This document shows positions 1-61,939 of a stretch of 64,000 nucleotides of DNA, piece after piece (the stretch's first letter is position 1; each line of letters begins with the position of its first letter). The stretch spans positions 34,719,583 through 34,783,582 of the forward strand of contig NC_088797.1 of assembly GCF_011386835.1 (NCBI RefSeq), read 5' to 3'. Below the pieces are notes generated by a model, which was not told the origin of the DNA, did not search any database, and saw only the letters and a program-made list of their open reading frames with translations. Both the position numbers and the translations under genes were made by a program. This DNA comes from Chrysemys picta bellii. Taxonomy: Eukaryota; Chordata; Testudines; Emydidae.

Positions 1-545
1 AGAGGAGTGAAGTTCTGGAGGAGCCTCCCAAGGGGAGTAGTGGGGGCAAAATCCTCATGTTTAAAGACCGAGGTTGATAAGTTTATGGAGGGGATGGTAT
101 GAGAGGTTGCCTACAATAGCATATGACCCAGCTGCTATTAGCAGATATCTCCAATGGCTGGAGATGGGACACTAGATGTGGAGGGCTCTGAGTTACTACA
201 GAGAATTCTTTCCCAAGTATCTGTCTGATAGGTCTCACCCACATGCTCAGGGTCTAATTGATCACCATATTTGTGGTCAGGAAGGAATTTTCTCCTAGAT
301 CAGATTGACTTTAGGAGTTTTTTCCCACCTTCTGCAGTGTGGGGTATGGGTCACTTGCTGGTTTGAATTAGAGTAAATAGTGGATTCTCTGTAACTTGAA
401 GTCTTTAAATCAAGATTTGAGGACTAACCGTAACTCAGCGACAGGTTGTGAGCCTATTACAGGAGTGGGTGGGTGAAGTTCTGTGGCCTGCAATGTACAG
501 GAGGACAGCCTAGATGATCATGATTGTCCTTCCTGGTCTATGCGA
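1..545 (+). mobile_element. CR1 LINE 3' fragment
   Basis: The stretch follows the 3' untranslated region of a turtle CR1 subfamily. Landmarks are TGCTCAGGGTCTAA near 246, CTTGAAGTCTTTAAA near 398, ACAGGAGTGGGTGGGTGA near 460 and a CTAGATGATCATGATTGTCC block near 512. It is degraded and lacks the last bases of the tail. Related 3' ends recur at 17148 and 36935. Confidence 0.7.
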
Positions 546-2652
546 CATTGGCATTGAGATAATTATGTAATATTGGGCAGGGTTTTAGTGTTGCAGCCAT
601 TACTACTGCAATAGGGTATTCGGGACCAGTCACCCTTAGTTACATATTAAGACGGAATTACTCCTGATTGCATCCAGTGTGTCTCTTGGATGTTTTGACC
701 TCTCAATATTGTTCCATACAAAGAAGATATAGAAATCTTGCTCTGCTGGAGTTGGAGCCACATAGGGAATAGTTCTAAATTGTGGCAGGATTGAGCAGGA
801 TACAGTGTGGCAGATCCTCAGACAGGAAGTACACTGAAGTCAATGGAGCTATGAAATTTACACCAGCTAAAGATCTGTTCCAAAGACTCTTCATCTTTCA
901 CCACCCCGCTAATTGGTTCTGCTGAATCCTAAATTGTTGAAGTTTGTTCAGAATACTGATGGAATCCTCAATTCTTCACCAGTCCTGACAGACTTTCATT
1001 GGTTTCTGACCTGAGATTAGATTAATTTGTAATCTTTTCATTAGTTGTTTAAGAGTCTGAATGATCTGTCATAAAGTTACACTAACTATCTTTTAGGTGT
1101 TCCTGATCAAACTCTGTTCTTCCTTGCCTGTACCTTTCACTATACCTCGGGTGCAGACTCTATTGACCATCTCTTTTTATTTTTCATGCTCTGCATCTGT
1201 GGCATTAATTGTCCAGTTGGTCAAGCTCTGCTGAATCTTTGGATTCTTTTAAAAATCACCTGAAATTCTCTCTCCTCTGTCAAATCCCCAATTAATTGCA
1301 ATGTTTATTTAGTGTCATATTTTGTACTACTGTAAACTATTCCAAGGTGTTTTGTTGTAGCATCCCTAACGTTATAACAAAACTTAGTGATTGCACTTTG
1401 AAGAGGGAATCCATTTGAGCCTTGGGATGAAGGCTAAATTAAGAAAATGCTCTTACTAGATATTCATGAATACCTTTGGAGAAAGTTATCTGAAAAGGTG
1501 CTGCATATTTTGTCCACTGATTAAAAAAAAAAAAACTTTTCAGGAAACATTTTTTTTTATTAAGGACTTCCACAAAGTTTCCTGTATACTTCATTTTACC
1601 ATCCTTATAGGCTACATCAGTCACTCTTAGATACAAATGTCCTCCAATCAGGGTTGAGTTACCATTGCTCAGGAGGGAATCAACCAACTCCCTAGGAAAC
1701 AGTCACCACCAAGTGAGTCACAAGAGAATATTTATTTTAGGTGCCAATCCGAAATCTCATTAAAAATGAAATGTATCTTTACCAATAAAATATTAAGCTT
1801 GGTATAAGGCATCTGCAGTATTTGCCAGTTGCCCAGCATTGAGGAATACTGAGACACTATGTTGATATTTCAAAGATAATATGTATGCTCTGCCAGAAAA
1901 TATCTAAGGCCAAATCTGGACCTCTTTAAACAATTTCACTAGCTGAAACTGGAGTGAGCAAATCATCACCATAATACTGGAAGCAGGTTAGAAGGGGACA
2001 AGAGATCTTATTCTGGCAGTTCCTATACCACTGACTGCATTTTGCCATACTTTTAAATTTATATCCAGATCAGTAACCAGTTGTGCTTGTCAGGCCTATG
2101 TGAATAGAGTTGGTTTTATATATACTTTTGTTGAACAGGCCACCAAAGACATTTTGGAAGGTTTTCTGCTAGTGTTAAATCTTTAGCTGTAGGTGAGTTG
2201 AGGTTTATTTCTTATTACTGCGTTTCTTTTAAAATAACTGCTATTATTGTATTTGTGTGGAGAGAGCAAATTTTAAATCCTTCTAATCTGTGCCAATTTT
2301 AGAAAAACAAACAGACTATGCCAGTTTTATATTGTCGGGTTTGGACATCACACAAGTCTGTTGGCACAGTGTGAAGCAAAGTATTGCTTGATGGTATTTC
2401 ATATCTCAATGGACTTGTATTTTGTAGGCTGAAACCTCCTAAACCAGCAAAATCAAAGCAAGAGGGGAGGATGGTCCATCTTCTCAGAGGCATTTGTTTT
2501 TAAAGATTTGTTTTCCTTTTATCTGAGCAATGATGTTCAAAAAACTAAGCAGTTTTTATTTTACTTTAAATAAAGGTAAAAAAAATAGCACTTCTAAAAG
2601 TATAGAATACATTACCTGTTATGTTATGTCCCCTATTCTTAATGCACGAGGT
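546..2652. other. upstream flank: no gene seen
   Basis: AT-rich sequence without a supportable coding frame. Around 831-885 a segment (AGTCAATGGAGCTATG then TTTACACCAGCT) resembles an old amniote repeat, too short to classify. Confidence 0.5.
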
Positions 2653-2778
2653 AAGTGGTCTTCAACCTGTGGTCCACAGACTGCTGGGAGTTCGCAAACT
2701 AGGTCTAAGATTTCCAAAGGGGTCTGTAGCGCCACTTGAAATTTAAGGTCCGCAAATGAAAAAAGGTTGAAAACCCTG
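2653..2778. mobile_element. short hAT-like non-autonomous transposon
   Basis: The ends AAGTGGTCTTCAACC and GGTTGAAAACCCTG are imperfect inverted repeats of the CAGTGGTTCTCAACC type used by hAT/Charlie elements. The flanking octamers (CACGAGGT at 2645-2652 and CTCCAGGT at 2779-2786) are similar, as expected for a decayed 8-bp TSD. Confidence 0.6.
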
Positions 2779-3056
2779 CTCCAGGTTAGCATTTATAGAG
2801 CTGTACAGCATAATGTGCGCATAGCACAAAGCAAAACCTGCTTTTTATTCAGTTAAATGCCAACGTTCTCCAAAGCAGGAGTTGGTGGGAGATCCCTAGA
2901 GGAAGAACATGACTTCCTCTCCACTTGCGCCCGGCATTATTTTTGTCTTTGCCTGAAATCGAATCGCGGGGAGCCAGGGGCCCAGCCAGCTCCCTCATAC
3001 GGGCAGTTAGTGACCACTCAGCCCGGGAAGTTCACACTATTCAGCTCGCTTCTCTC

Positions 3057-3063
3057 ATTGGCT
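3057..3063 (-). promoter_or_regulatory. inverted CCAAT box (ATTGGCT)
   Basis: CTCATTGGCTGA matches the NF-Y core on the minus strand and lies at the upstream edge of the CpG-rich block. Occupancy is inferred from the motif only. Confidence 0.4.
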
Positions 3064-3504
3064 GACCTACGTGCAGCAAACTGTCTTTCCTGCCCAGCAC
3101 TTGTACAGCATGACATGTAGACTGCTGCGCAGAAACGGGAGCGGGAACAGTGCCGTGTAACTCCCACATGGAGCCCGCTCTTCTGGGCGTGTGTAAATGT
3201 GTGAGACTTCCTGCAGCGCTGGAGCCAAGCCCGAGGGGGAGGCCAGTAGGCTGGATGCCTCTCACCCAGCACCCCCCTCCCCGAGTGCGCTCCTCCCGTC
3301 CTGAACTCGCACGACCACACTTCACTGGCATGGGCCGCTGCCATCGTGCCCAGCGGGGCAGAGCTTCTGCCTGGAAGCGGCTTTGCAGCGCGCCCGGCCA
3401 TTCCCCTTCTCCTGCCGCCGAGCGAGCCTCCTCCCCGCCAAGTCCTCCACACCCCCTCCCCTTTCCAGCCTCCCTCCCCCGAGCCCCTCTTCCAGCCCCC
3501 CGCC

Positions 3505-3590
3505 CACGTGACTCGGTTCGTCTGCCGCCCCCCCAACTTCCAAGCCCCTCCGCGTAGTAGCCCCCGCCCGCTCGTGCGTAGGGCGCATGC
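3505..3590 (+). promoter_or_regulatory. cluster of E-box, GC box and NRF1-like motif
   Basis: CACGTG at 3505-3510 is a perfect class B E-box (USF/MYC type). CCCCGCCC at 3562-3569 is an Sp-family GC box. GCGCATGC at 3583-3590 is most of an NRF1 site. The close grouping in a CpG island is typical of a housekeeping promoter, but each call rests on the motif alone. Confidence 0.4.
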
Positions 3591-3914
3591 TTGGGTTATG
3601 CAACAGCCCTGCCCGGCCGCCCAGGCCCCGCCGCCCGAGTGCCGCAGCCGCAGGCCAGGGGTGCCGTATAGGTGGAAGAAGCCGGGTCGGTGGGGCACGC
3701 TCGCGGCCCGGCCCCCCGGGTGCTGCCCCTGAGGCTACTGTGTGCGCGGCGCGCCGGGCCCGTGAGTGGCAGCGGGGGCCGCCGCCAAGTCCCGCCTGTT
3801 CCGCTCTCCCTGCTGCAGGCGGCGGCGGCGGCGGGCTGGCTTCCTGCGCGCTGTGCCGCTCCCCCTCCCCCCGGCAGTAGGAGCCGCAGCGGCAGCAGCC
3901 CGGGTCCCTGATCC

Positions 3915-3989
3915 ATGGCTCTGTGAGAGCAGCACATGGCGGCCGCAGCTGCCATGAGCCCCCAACTAATCCACACAACTCCCCCCTGA
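3915..3989 (+). other. two short upstream ORFs in the likely 5' leader
   Basis: ATG at 3915 opens a 3-codon frame ending TGA at 3924-3926. ATG at 3936 (ACATGG context) opens a 17-codon alanine-rich frame, with a second in-frame ATG at 3954, ending TGA at 3987-3989. Both end well before the FAM120A ATG at 4137. They matter only if transcription starts upstream of about 3915. Upstream ORFs of this kind can lower translation of the main frame. Confidence 0.45.
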
Positions 3990-4136
3990 ACGGCCACCTC
4001 CAGCAGCAGCGCCCCCACCGGCTCCACCGCTCCCACCCCGCCCGCAACTCCAGCCACAGCCCATCGCCCGGCCAGCACCCAGACCCCGCCGCCGGGCCTG
4101 CGCTCGCCCGCCGCCACCGCCCGCCCGGTCCTCGCC

Positions 4137-54800
<50,664 letters not shown>

Positions 54801-55904
54801 GTATGACTCTCAAACTCAGGTATTGTGAAACACTGATTCTGTAAAGGTAAACACCTGACCAGACATCATGAGGGGTGATGCACACTTGCTCTTGCTTAAA
54901 GCTCTGGCCTATTAGCACTTCTAACGATTGGTGAAAAAGAAACTCCAGACAGTAGTTCTAGGAGTGAATTGCACAATAGGTGTCTGACCCTCATTGTTAA
55001 AACTGCTTACTCACAAAATAGCTGATTTTTTTTTTCTGAATTTTCTCTATTTTTCCCTTTTCTATTTTAAAAAAGTTTGTGTGTGGTGCTTCTTGAGGCT
55101 TTGACACCTCTGCCACTCTCTCTCTGACATTACCTGTTTCAGAATTGTTTAGATATTTATTTTGATGTGATTGTTGTCTGGCTCTCTTGTTCCCCTCACT
55201 GTTTCTTTTTCTCTTGATATACCTGAAGAGAAACAGCCCGGCAGCTTTAAGAAATTCCTCCAGGTGGGGCCATAAAATGTTCATTATGGATAAACATGAT
55301 TGCTATCTTCAACGCCCGGCAAATACATGGCAAGCGGACAGGTCTTAGGGAGATCGCTTGAACATCCCTGCTCTGCACTCTAAGTCCAACAGAAATCTCT
55401 CTGGATGGCCTTGGAGAGCAAATCTTCCACGGCAATGGAGGAGAGTTCCTCATCTTACTACAAAGAGGCTGTGTCAATGCCAGTTGATTCAGTGTAGTTT
55501 TAATGGGATTTCCCAAAGCTGTGTGTTTTGGAACTATCAGAGGTCAGCACTATCTCAGTCATTAGAGCCAGTGGGATTCAGGGATGCCATTGGCACAACT
55601 CTTTGGTTTTGCTTAGTATAGATTCAGAGGACAAGATTCAATCCAAAGCTCCCTCTAAGTGCAGGCTGAAAAGATCCTACAACTTGATCCTTCTGACCCT
55701 GTTTCATCTTCTTACACTCCTGTTCAAAGCAGCCTAATGCCAATAGTAGTTCCATCCACAACAGTTGTGGCAGCAATAAGTCCAGTCACTGGATCATTAC
55801 ACATTATTATATTATTCTCATTGATATCCTTAAAGCCAGAATGTCATTTAATTTGCAGATGGACATGCCATGCTCTCTTTGAGGCATGAACTGTCACTTT
55901 GCTA
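54801..55904. other. start of intron 9: nothing recognised
   Basis: Several overlapping frames on both strands (54997-55889) lack recognisable motifs. I see no exon and no clear repeat. Confidence 0.45.
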
Positions 55905-55965
55905 TGTTTATACAGTGCCTCGCCCAATGGGGATGGGACTCCTCTGTGCAATAGCAATATAGATA
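55905..55965 (+). repeat. old MIR/CORE-SINE-like 3' segment (short)
   Basis: TTATACAGTGCCTCGCCCAA and TGGGGATGGGACTCC match the 3' part of the repeat at 26665. Confidence 0.45.
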
Positions 55966-55967
55966 AT

Positions 55968-56137
55968 ATTCCTGGGGGGCATTCTGCGCACAGTATTTTA
56001 AAATTCTGCAAATTTTATTTGTCAAAATAACACTACATAATCACACTAGTTTCAATTATTTTGGCAATTTATTTCAGAACCTGTCAGTAAGTATGCCTGT
56101 AACAATACAGACACACAAAAATTCCCCCAGGGAGTAG
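55968..56137. mobile_element. short element with TTCCTGGGGG / CCCCCAGGGA ends
   Basis: TTCCTGGGGGGCATTCTGCG and AAAATTCCCCCAGGGAG are imperfect inverted repeats. The interior (TTCTGCAAATTTTATTTGTC then AACCTGTCAGTAAGTATGCC) is a turtle repeat I recognise but cannot classify. Confidence 0.55.
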
Positions 56138-56390
56138 AGAGTTAAAGATACCCCTATGACAATCCAGTTTCTGTTTCTCTGCCCCTTATCCCTCCCTCCC
56201 AGCCCAGCTGCAGTAGCTGTGTGTGTGCCCTGAGCACAGTTGCTGGAATTTTTGTCCCCAGCAGTATCAGTTGGATCGGCTCCAGCGCCTTCTGGTGCCA
56301 TGCTCCATAGCGCCGTTATAAAGAGCCTTGCTGACCCCACTACCCCTTCAGTTCCTTCTTACCACCCGTGATGGGTGCTGGAACCCTTAA

Positions 56391-56590
56391 TTGCTCAGAC
56401 AGTTCCATGGCAACAGACATTTCCTAAGATTTGTAGTGAACCAAGCTCACTACCAGTTTGTGGTGATTCCATTCGGCCTGTTAGCCACCCCGCAAGTCTT
56501 CACCAAATGCGTGGCAGTAGTAGCAGCCTTTCTCAGAAGAAAGAAATCCATGTATTTTCATACCTCGATGACTGGCTAGTCCAGGGCTGA
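56391..56590 (+). pseudogene. DIRS reverse transcriptase palm fragment
   Basis: FLRFVVNQAHYQFVVIPFGL and VFTKCVAVVAAFLRRKKSMY, then SYLDDWLVQG in the neighbouring frame. The YLDD-type motif carries the catalytic aspartates. The change of frame just before it shows the gene is broken. Confidence 0.8.
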
Positions 56591-56814
56591 TCCAGAGCTC
56601 AAGTGGAAGCAAACATCTGTCTCATTCAATTGACCTTCAGAACGTTAGGTCTTTTGTTGAACATCCAGAAGTCCACTCTTATCCCGATCCAAAGGATGGA
56701 GTTCATCAGTGTGGTACTCGACTCTGTGCAAGCAAGAGCTCTACTTCCGGACAATCGGTTTCACTCAATTACATCCCTGATAAGATCCCTCCAAGCTCAT
56801 CTGATCACAACCGT

Positions 56815-57446
56815 ATGAAAATGTCTGAGCCTCCTGGGCTACGTGGCATCATGCACGTACGTAGTGCAACATGCGAGGCTATGTCTCAGACCTTTCCCAG
56901 TCTGGCTGGCCATGGTATACTTCCCCTTTTGTCATCACCTGGACTCAGTGCTTACGGTACCTACCCAGGTCCTCAGCTCACTGTCATGGTGGCAGAACAC
57001 ATGGTATGTACAGGGGTACCCTTCTCAAGACTTTAACTGTTGTCCCCAGTGTCCGATACATTGGCCCTCTGCTGGGGAGTCCACCTAAGGTCCCTCAGGA
57101 CTGAGGGCCTTTGGTCCAAAGATGAGCTTTCCCTCCACATCAATGTCAGGGAGTTCGGGGGCGGGAGGGCGAGTGTCTAGCCTGCCAGGCATTTTTCCCT
57201 CACATGACGGGCAAGACTGTTTTGGTTTTCACGGACAATACGATGGCTATATTCTACATAAACAGGCAGGGCGGTGCACGTTGTTCCCCCCCTGTGTCAG
57301 GAAGCAATCCGCCTATGGGAATTCTGCATTGCTCAGTCCATCAGCCTGGAGGCATCCTACCTCCCAGGAGCACACAACCAGCTGGGAGATCACCTCAGCA
57401 GGTTTTTCTCCGCTCACCACGAGTGGTCTCTCCAGCCAGACATTGA
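56815..57446 (+). pseudogene. DIRS RNase H-region fragment
   Basis: Frames include LLG-like and WLAMVYFPFCHHLDSV segments, then GKTVLVFTDNTMAIFYINRQ (RNase H core with the DN motif) and AIRLWEFCIAQSISLEASYL followed by PGAHNQLGDHLSR. The coding is spread over three frames. Confidence 0.75.
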
Positions 57447-57699
57447 GAGGGACATCTTCCAGCGGGGGGGCACTCCCCTTAGAGACTTGTTTGCCACCTG
57501 CAAAAACAGGAAATGCCACCAGGTTTGCTTCCTGCAAGGTCACAGCCTGGAGTCTTTCATGGACATGTTCCTGTGGACAAGACACCTGTATTACTCATTT
57601 CCCCCATCCCATTGATCCACGAGGTTCTGATGAGGATCAAGCAGGACAGAGTGCAGATCATTTTCATAGCTCTGGCGTGGCCCAGACAGCATTGGTTCA

Positions 57700-58831
57700 C
57701 CAACCTGTGAGCCCTGTGAGTGGAGGCATCACTAAGGCTTCCACTACACCCAGACCTGATCTCCCAGGATCATCATTGGCTATTCCACCTGAACATCAGC
57801 TCTCTTCATCTGACAGCTTGGAAGCTCCATGGCTGAAGGGCATTAAAAAGCCCTCCACCAGGGCTACTTACCTTGCAAAAATTGAAACGGTCTCCATCTT
57901 GTGCTCCCAACAAATTCCACCTTTGAGTCATCTCTACAGCTCATCTTAGGGCTTGTCTACACTTACATTTTATAGTGCTCTAACTTGCTGGCTCAGAGGG
58001 GTGAAAAATCACCCCCTTGAGCGCAGCAAGTCTGAGCGCTTTAAAGCACTAGTGTAAACAGGCTCCGAGCACTGGGAGCCAATCCCCTTGTGGAGGTGGA
58101 TTACCAGGAGCGCTGGGGGAGCTCGACCACACTTGCACTTCAAAGCGCTGCCGCGGGAGTGTTCCCGTGACAGCGCTTTGAAGTTGCCAGTGTAGCCATG
58201 TCCTTAGAATACCTTTTACAGCTGAAACAACAAGGTCTAGCTCTCTTCCCAGTCAAGGTTCACCTAGTGGCTATCTCTGCCTTCCATCTCAAGGTGGATA
58301 ACCAATCTGTCTTTTCATACGAGATGGGGAGCCGTTTTCTCAAAGGCCTAGAGAGGGTGTTTCCCCCAGGTTAGAGATCCCATCCTTCCCTGGGACCTGA
58401 ACCTTGTCCTATCAAAACTTATTGGGTCCCCGTTTGAGCCTCTAGCAACGTGTTTGTTGTTACACCTTTCCTGGAAAGTGGCCTTCCTGGTGGATATCAC
58501 TTCGGCCAGAAGAGTTTCAGCGATCCGGGCCCTCACATCGGAGCCCCAATATATGGGTTTCTTCAAGGACAGAGTCTAGTTGTGACCACACCCATTGTTC
58601 CTTCCTAAGGTGATCTCACAATTCCATTGCAGTCAAGCAATCTTCCTACCGATTTTCTACCCTAATCCACATGCGAATAGAGAAGAACAGCACCCCCACT
58701 TGTTGGATGTTAGGTGGGCCCTGGCTTTCTGTATACAAAGGACCAAACCATTCAACAGATCTACTCAGCTGTTCATAGCGATAGCGGAAAGAATGAAGGG
58801 TCTCCCCATTTGTGCACAGAGAATCTCATAG
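57700..58831 (+). pseudogene. DIRS tyrosine recombinase N-terminal fragments
   Basis: Frames include KGIKKPSTRATYLAKIETVS (N-terminal core-binding region), KVAFLVDITSARRVSAIRAL read on the + strand near 58480-58540 (a region with a conserved arginine) and DVRWALAFCIQRTKPFNRST. Sequence ends after CAQRIS, so the distal catalytic residues are missing. The open antisense frame at 58348-58566 is a shadow. Confidence 0.65.
57949..58203. mobile_element. MITE (GGGCTTGTCTACAC ends) in the second DIRS copy, TSD TTA
   Basis: GGGCTTGTCTACACTTAC and CCAGTGTAGCCATGTCC are inverted ends. TTA is duplicated at 57946-57948 and 58204-58206. The interior has GCGCAGCAAG, AGCGCTTTAAAGC and CAAAGCGCTGCCGCGG / CAGCGCTTTGAAG blocks. 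Confidence 0.8.
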
Positions 58832-58850
58832 TGGATTTATGTTATGTTCT

Positions 58851-60149
58851 AACACATTGAAACGAATCCAAGTATCTGCCCATGGCATCAGCAAGGTGCT
58901 AGTGACGTGACTATTTTTCATTTTTAACTACCTAAAGTCCAGTTTGTTTCCCAGGGGTAATGGGTGTCTAACTACACATCTCATGTCAAAGACTTCATTT
59001 CACTGCACAAGATCTAGGACATTGTGGACCAGATTTTCAAAGTTAGGCATAGAAGATTGTTTGCCTATATTTGCACCTGCATAATGTGATCAAATACCCT
59101 GTCAATGATAGCAAATCGAGTGGTAGTAATATTATTTTTATTTATTATATCAGATTTTCATGCACACAAGATATTTGCATGCCTGTGTTAGGTATGCACA
59201 AATGCACGTGCACAGTTGCACTCCCTGAACTTTCTAGTCCACAGTGTCTGGCAGAAAGGATGTGCCAGAATCAGCAGGTTTCAATGAGGATCATTAATAC
59301 TTGTTATTAACACAATGAAGGAGTCCTGAGGAGTGTAACAGGTATATCTCCCCTTAAATCCGGGAACCTGAGGTCTCAGTGGTCTCAAACTAAATGGAGA
59401 GTTGGGCTGAGATTTTCAGAATGTTTAAACACCTAAAGAAGCGTTCTGATTTTCCAAAGTGCTGAGTACCCTGCTGTTCCCAGTGATTTTAAAGGGAGCT
59501 GCTGGCTGCTCAGCACTTCTGAAAATCAGCCCACTTATTTAAATGATAAATAAGGATTTATGCTCTTAACTTTAGGCACCTTTTTTTAAATCTTGGTCTT
59601 CTGCATTGCATCTGAGTGACAACCCTCTGAGTGTACTAGCTCAGTGTCATTCTAGGGTACTGGCCCATCTGTGGTGAAACTGAGGGCAAATAATTTAAGC
59701 ATGCTTATAGCTTTTTAGATCCAAGCAAAGGGGCTGATGTAATACCTATTTTTAGAAAAGAAAATATCTTGCATCTATTTCTTGGTTAAGAATTAATATA
59801 GTCACAGGAAATCCACACTTGCTTGCCTTTCTTATAGAATTAGGAAATTATATATTTTTCATCTCATTAAATTGACTTTTCAGTATTAGCAACTCTTAGT
59901 ATCCAGGACTCCAGCAGATACATGCACGCTGTCCTGCTGTTTGCTGGCAGTCAGGAATTTTGCAATAAGACTTCTCTCAGTCACACATAAGGTACGCATT
60001 CTGAAGTGTGGATCTGTTGTGACTACAAATCTAAGAACTAGAATTGCAAGTGAGTAGTTTTCTTTGTTGGTTTTATGGATTATTATAGGTGGTTATGGAA
60101 TTGATACCCCCCCACACACACGCACACACTGCCTGTAAGCATATAGGTG
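58851..60149. other. intron 9 stretch: no gene; possible old repeat
   Basis: CCAGATTTTCAAAGTTAGGC near 59031 and CTGAAAATCAGCCC near 59519 resemble halves of an old palindromic amniote repeat. Nothing else recognised. Confidence 0.4.
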
Positions 60150-61785
60150 GGTGTGGCTCTCCCTCGCTGTTCTCTCTGAGGGAGGCCATGCCCCTTTGCT
60201 ACCCACGTAAATGGGGAAATTAGTGGTCTCCGGCCCCAACCCATAGTTTAGGGGCTAGGCCCTCAGCCAGGGCTGGAGCCCCAGCAAACAGTCTAGAGTG
60301 CTGGTAGGGGTTGAGTGCCCAGCAAACAGCTTAGGGTGCTCAGGCAAAGGGTGTCCGTGGAGTGCAGGCCTCCTGACCTCAGGAGGGGGAGTACTGTGAC
60401 CTGAGGGTTGGGGTGGCAGGGGGGATGCCAGCCCGCCCAACTCCACTGCATTCCAGCCCAGGGCCCTAACAGTGGCAGAGTGGTCTGCCACTAGGTCAGT
60501 GGGGAATCCACCCGCAACACACTGACCATGTCTCCAGCGGCATCACAGCAAGAGAGTAATCTGGTTCCCCATGGCTACTTCCTATACTCCCCTTTAGTGT
60601 ACCTGCATCCAAAGGTCTTCCGTAGGGTTGCCAACTTTCTATTTGCAGAAAACCTAACACCCTTGCCCTGCCCCTACTCCACCCCTTCTCCAAGGCCATG
60701 CCTCTGCTCACTCCATCCCCCCTCCCTCTGTCGCTCACTCTCCCCCACCCTCGCTTGCTCATTTTCACTGGGGTGTGAGAGGGGGTGAGGGCTCCAGCTG
60801 CAGGTGAGGTCTCTTGGGTGGGGCCAGAGATGAGGGGTGTGCAGGAGAGGGCTCTGTGTTGGAGTGTGGAAGGGGATGGGGCCAGGGATGAGGGGCTTGG
60901 GGTGCAAGAGGAGGCTCCGGGCTGGGGCAGGGGGTTGGAGTGCGGGAAGGGGTGAGTGGGCCAGGGTGGGGCCAGAATGAGGGGTTCAGGGTGCGGAAGG
61001 GGGATCTGGGCTGGGGCAGGGGGTTGGGGCGCAGGAGAAGGTGCGGGGTGTGAGTTCCGGGTGGCGCTTACCTCAGGCAGCTCCCAGGAAGCAGTGACAT
61101 CTCCCTCTGGCTCCTAAGTGGAGGCGTGACCATATGGCTCTTTGTGCTGCCCGCATCTGCAGGTGCTTCTCCCTCAGCTCCCATTGGCTGTGGTTCCTGG
61201 CAAATGGGAACTGCTGAACTGACATTGGGGATGGGGGCAGCGCACAGACCCCTGTGGCCCTTCCTTTACCTAGGAGCCAAAGGGAGATGCTGGCAGCTTC
61301 ATAGGAGTTGCGCGGAGCCAGGTAGGGAGCCTGTCTGCGCCGCCAACCAGACTTTTAACGTCCCGGTCAGCAGTGCTGACTGGAGCCACCAGGGTCCCTT
61401 TACAACTGGGCGTTCTAGTCGAAAATCAGACACCTGGCAATGCTAGTCGTCAGGCGTCTCCCCGGGGTACACTGCAAGCGGCAGTCCCAGCAACTCTTCA
61501 GTGTCGGGCATGTCACGCAGTCCAGGTACCTGGCGGTCTCCTCGGTACAGCCAAAGTCTTCTGTGGGTTCTGGCTCCAGCAGCGGTCTGGAAGCGTCCGC
61601 CTCCCTCGGCAGCTCCTGCTCAACTGAGCTGCAGGGCCCACCTCTTATATTTCCTGTTCCTGTCCTGCCCTTCTGCTTTCAGTGTGGCGGCCTAGGCCTT
61701 CCAGGTTCCCCACACCAGGGGACATCTGGCTCTCCCACGCTGTCAGTCTCTGAGGGAGACCACGCCCCTTTGCTACACTGCCCCA
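60150..61785. mobile_element. unclassified composite repeat with about 45-bp direct repeats at its ends
   Basis: GGCTCTCCCTCGCTGTTCTC with GAGGCCATGCCCCTTTGCTAC (about 60155-60201) recurs as GGCTCTCCCACGCTGTCAGTC with GAGACCACGCCCCTTTGCTAC (about 61729-61776). Between them is GC-rich sequence with no coherent coding frame, interrupted by a transposon at 60623-61445. It could be the remains of an LTR-like or tandem element. Confidence 0.45.
60623..61445. mobile_element. 823-bp GC-rich transposon with TAGGGTTGCCA / TGGCAATGCTA ends
   Basis: TAGGGTTGCCAACTTTC and the end CACCTGGCAATGCTA are inverted repeats bounded by TA. The 5' third has G-rich near-repeats (GGGGCCAGGGATGAGGGG, GGGCTGGGGCAGGGGGTTGG). 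The middle is a fold-back: TACCTCAGGCAGCTCCCAGG...CTCCTAAGTGGAGGCG against CCTAGGAGCC...GGCAGCTTC around TCCCATTGGCTG / CAAATGGGA. Non-coding. Confidence 0.75.
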
Positions 61786-61939
61786 TTCCTAAGGCTTGGT
61801 TACCCAACAAAATAGATACTCAAAATCAGTTTTAAAAAAATGTGCATCATGCTCAAATGTTTGAATGGGGGTTGGAGAAAATTATATAAACTTGCCCTTC
61901 CCCCACACATTAAATATAAAGCGTACAAATAAAACCTAA

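Larger units (their letters stand above)
2930..4136 (+). promoter_or_regulatory. FAM120A: CpG-island promoter and 5' leader region of FAM120A
   Basis: Base composition shifts sharply from AT-rich to CpG-rich at about 2930 and stays so past exon 1 to about 5640. No TATA box is evident, which is usual for broadly expressed CpG-island genes. Visible elements are an inverted CCAAT box, a CACGTG E-box, GC boxes and an NRF1-like half site. The transcription start cannot be fixed from sequence; by position it is probably within the last several hundred bases before the ATG. Confidence 0.75.
56345..58850 (+). mobile_element. DIRS-type retroelement, RT-RNase H-recombinase half
   Basis: It starts with a piece of the same terminal sequence as the copy at 19521 (CAGTTCCTTCTTACCACCCG). 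It then jumps directly to the middle of RT (56403), and on through RNase H and part of the tyrosine recombinase. Gag is deleted and the recombinase is cut before its C-terminal catalytic region. A MITE is inserted at 57949-58203. Confidence 0.8.
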
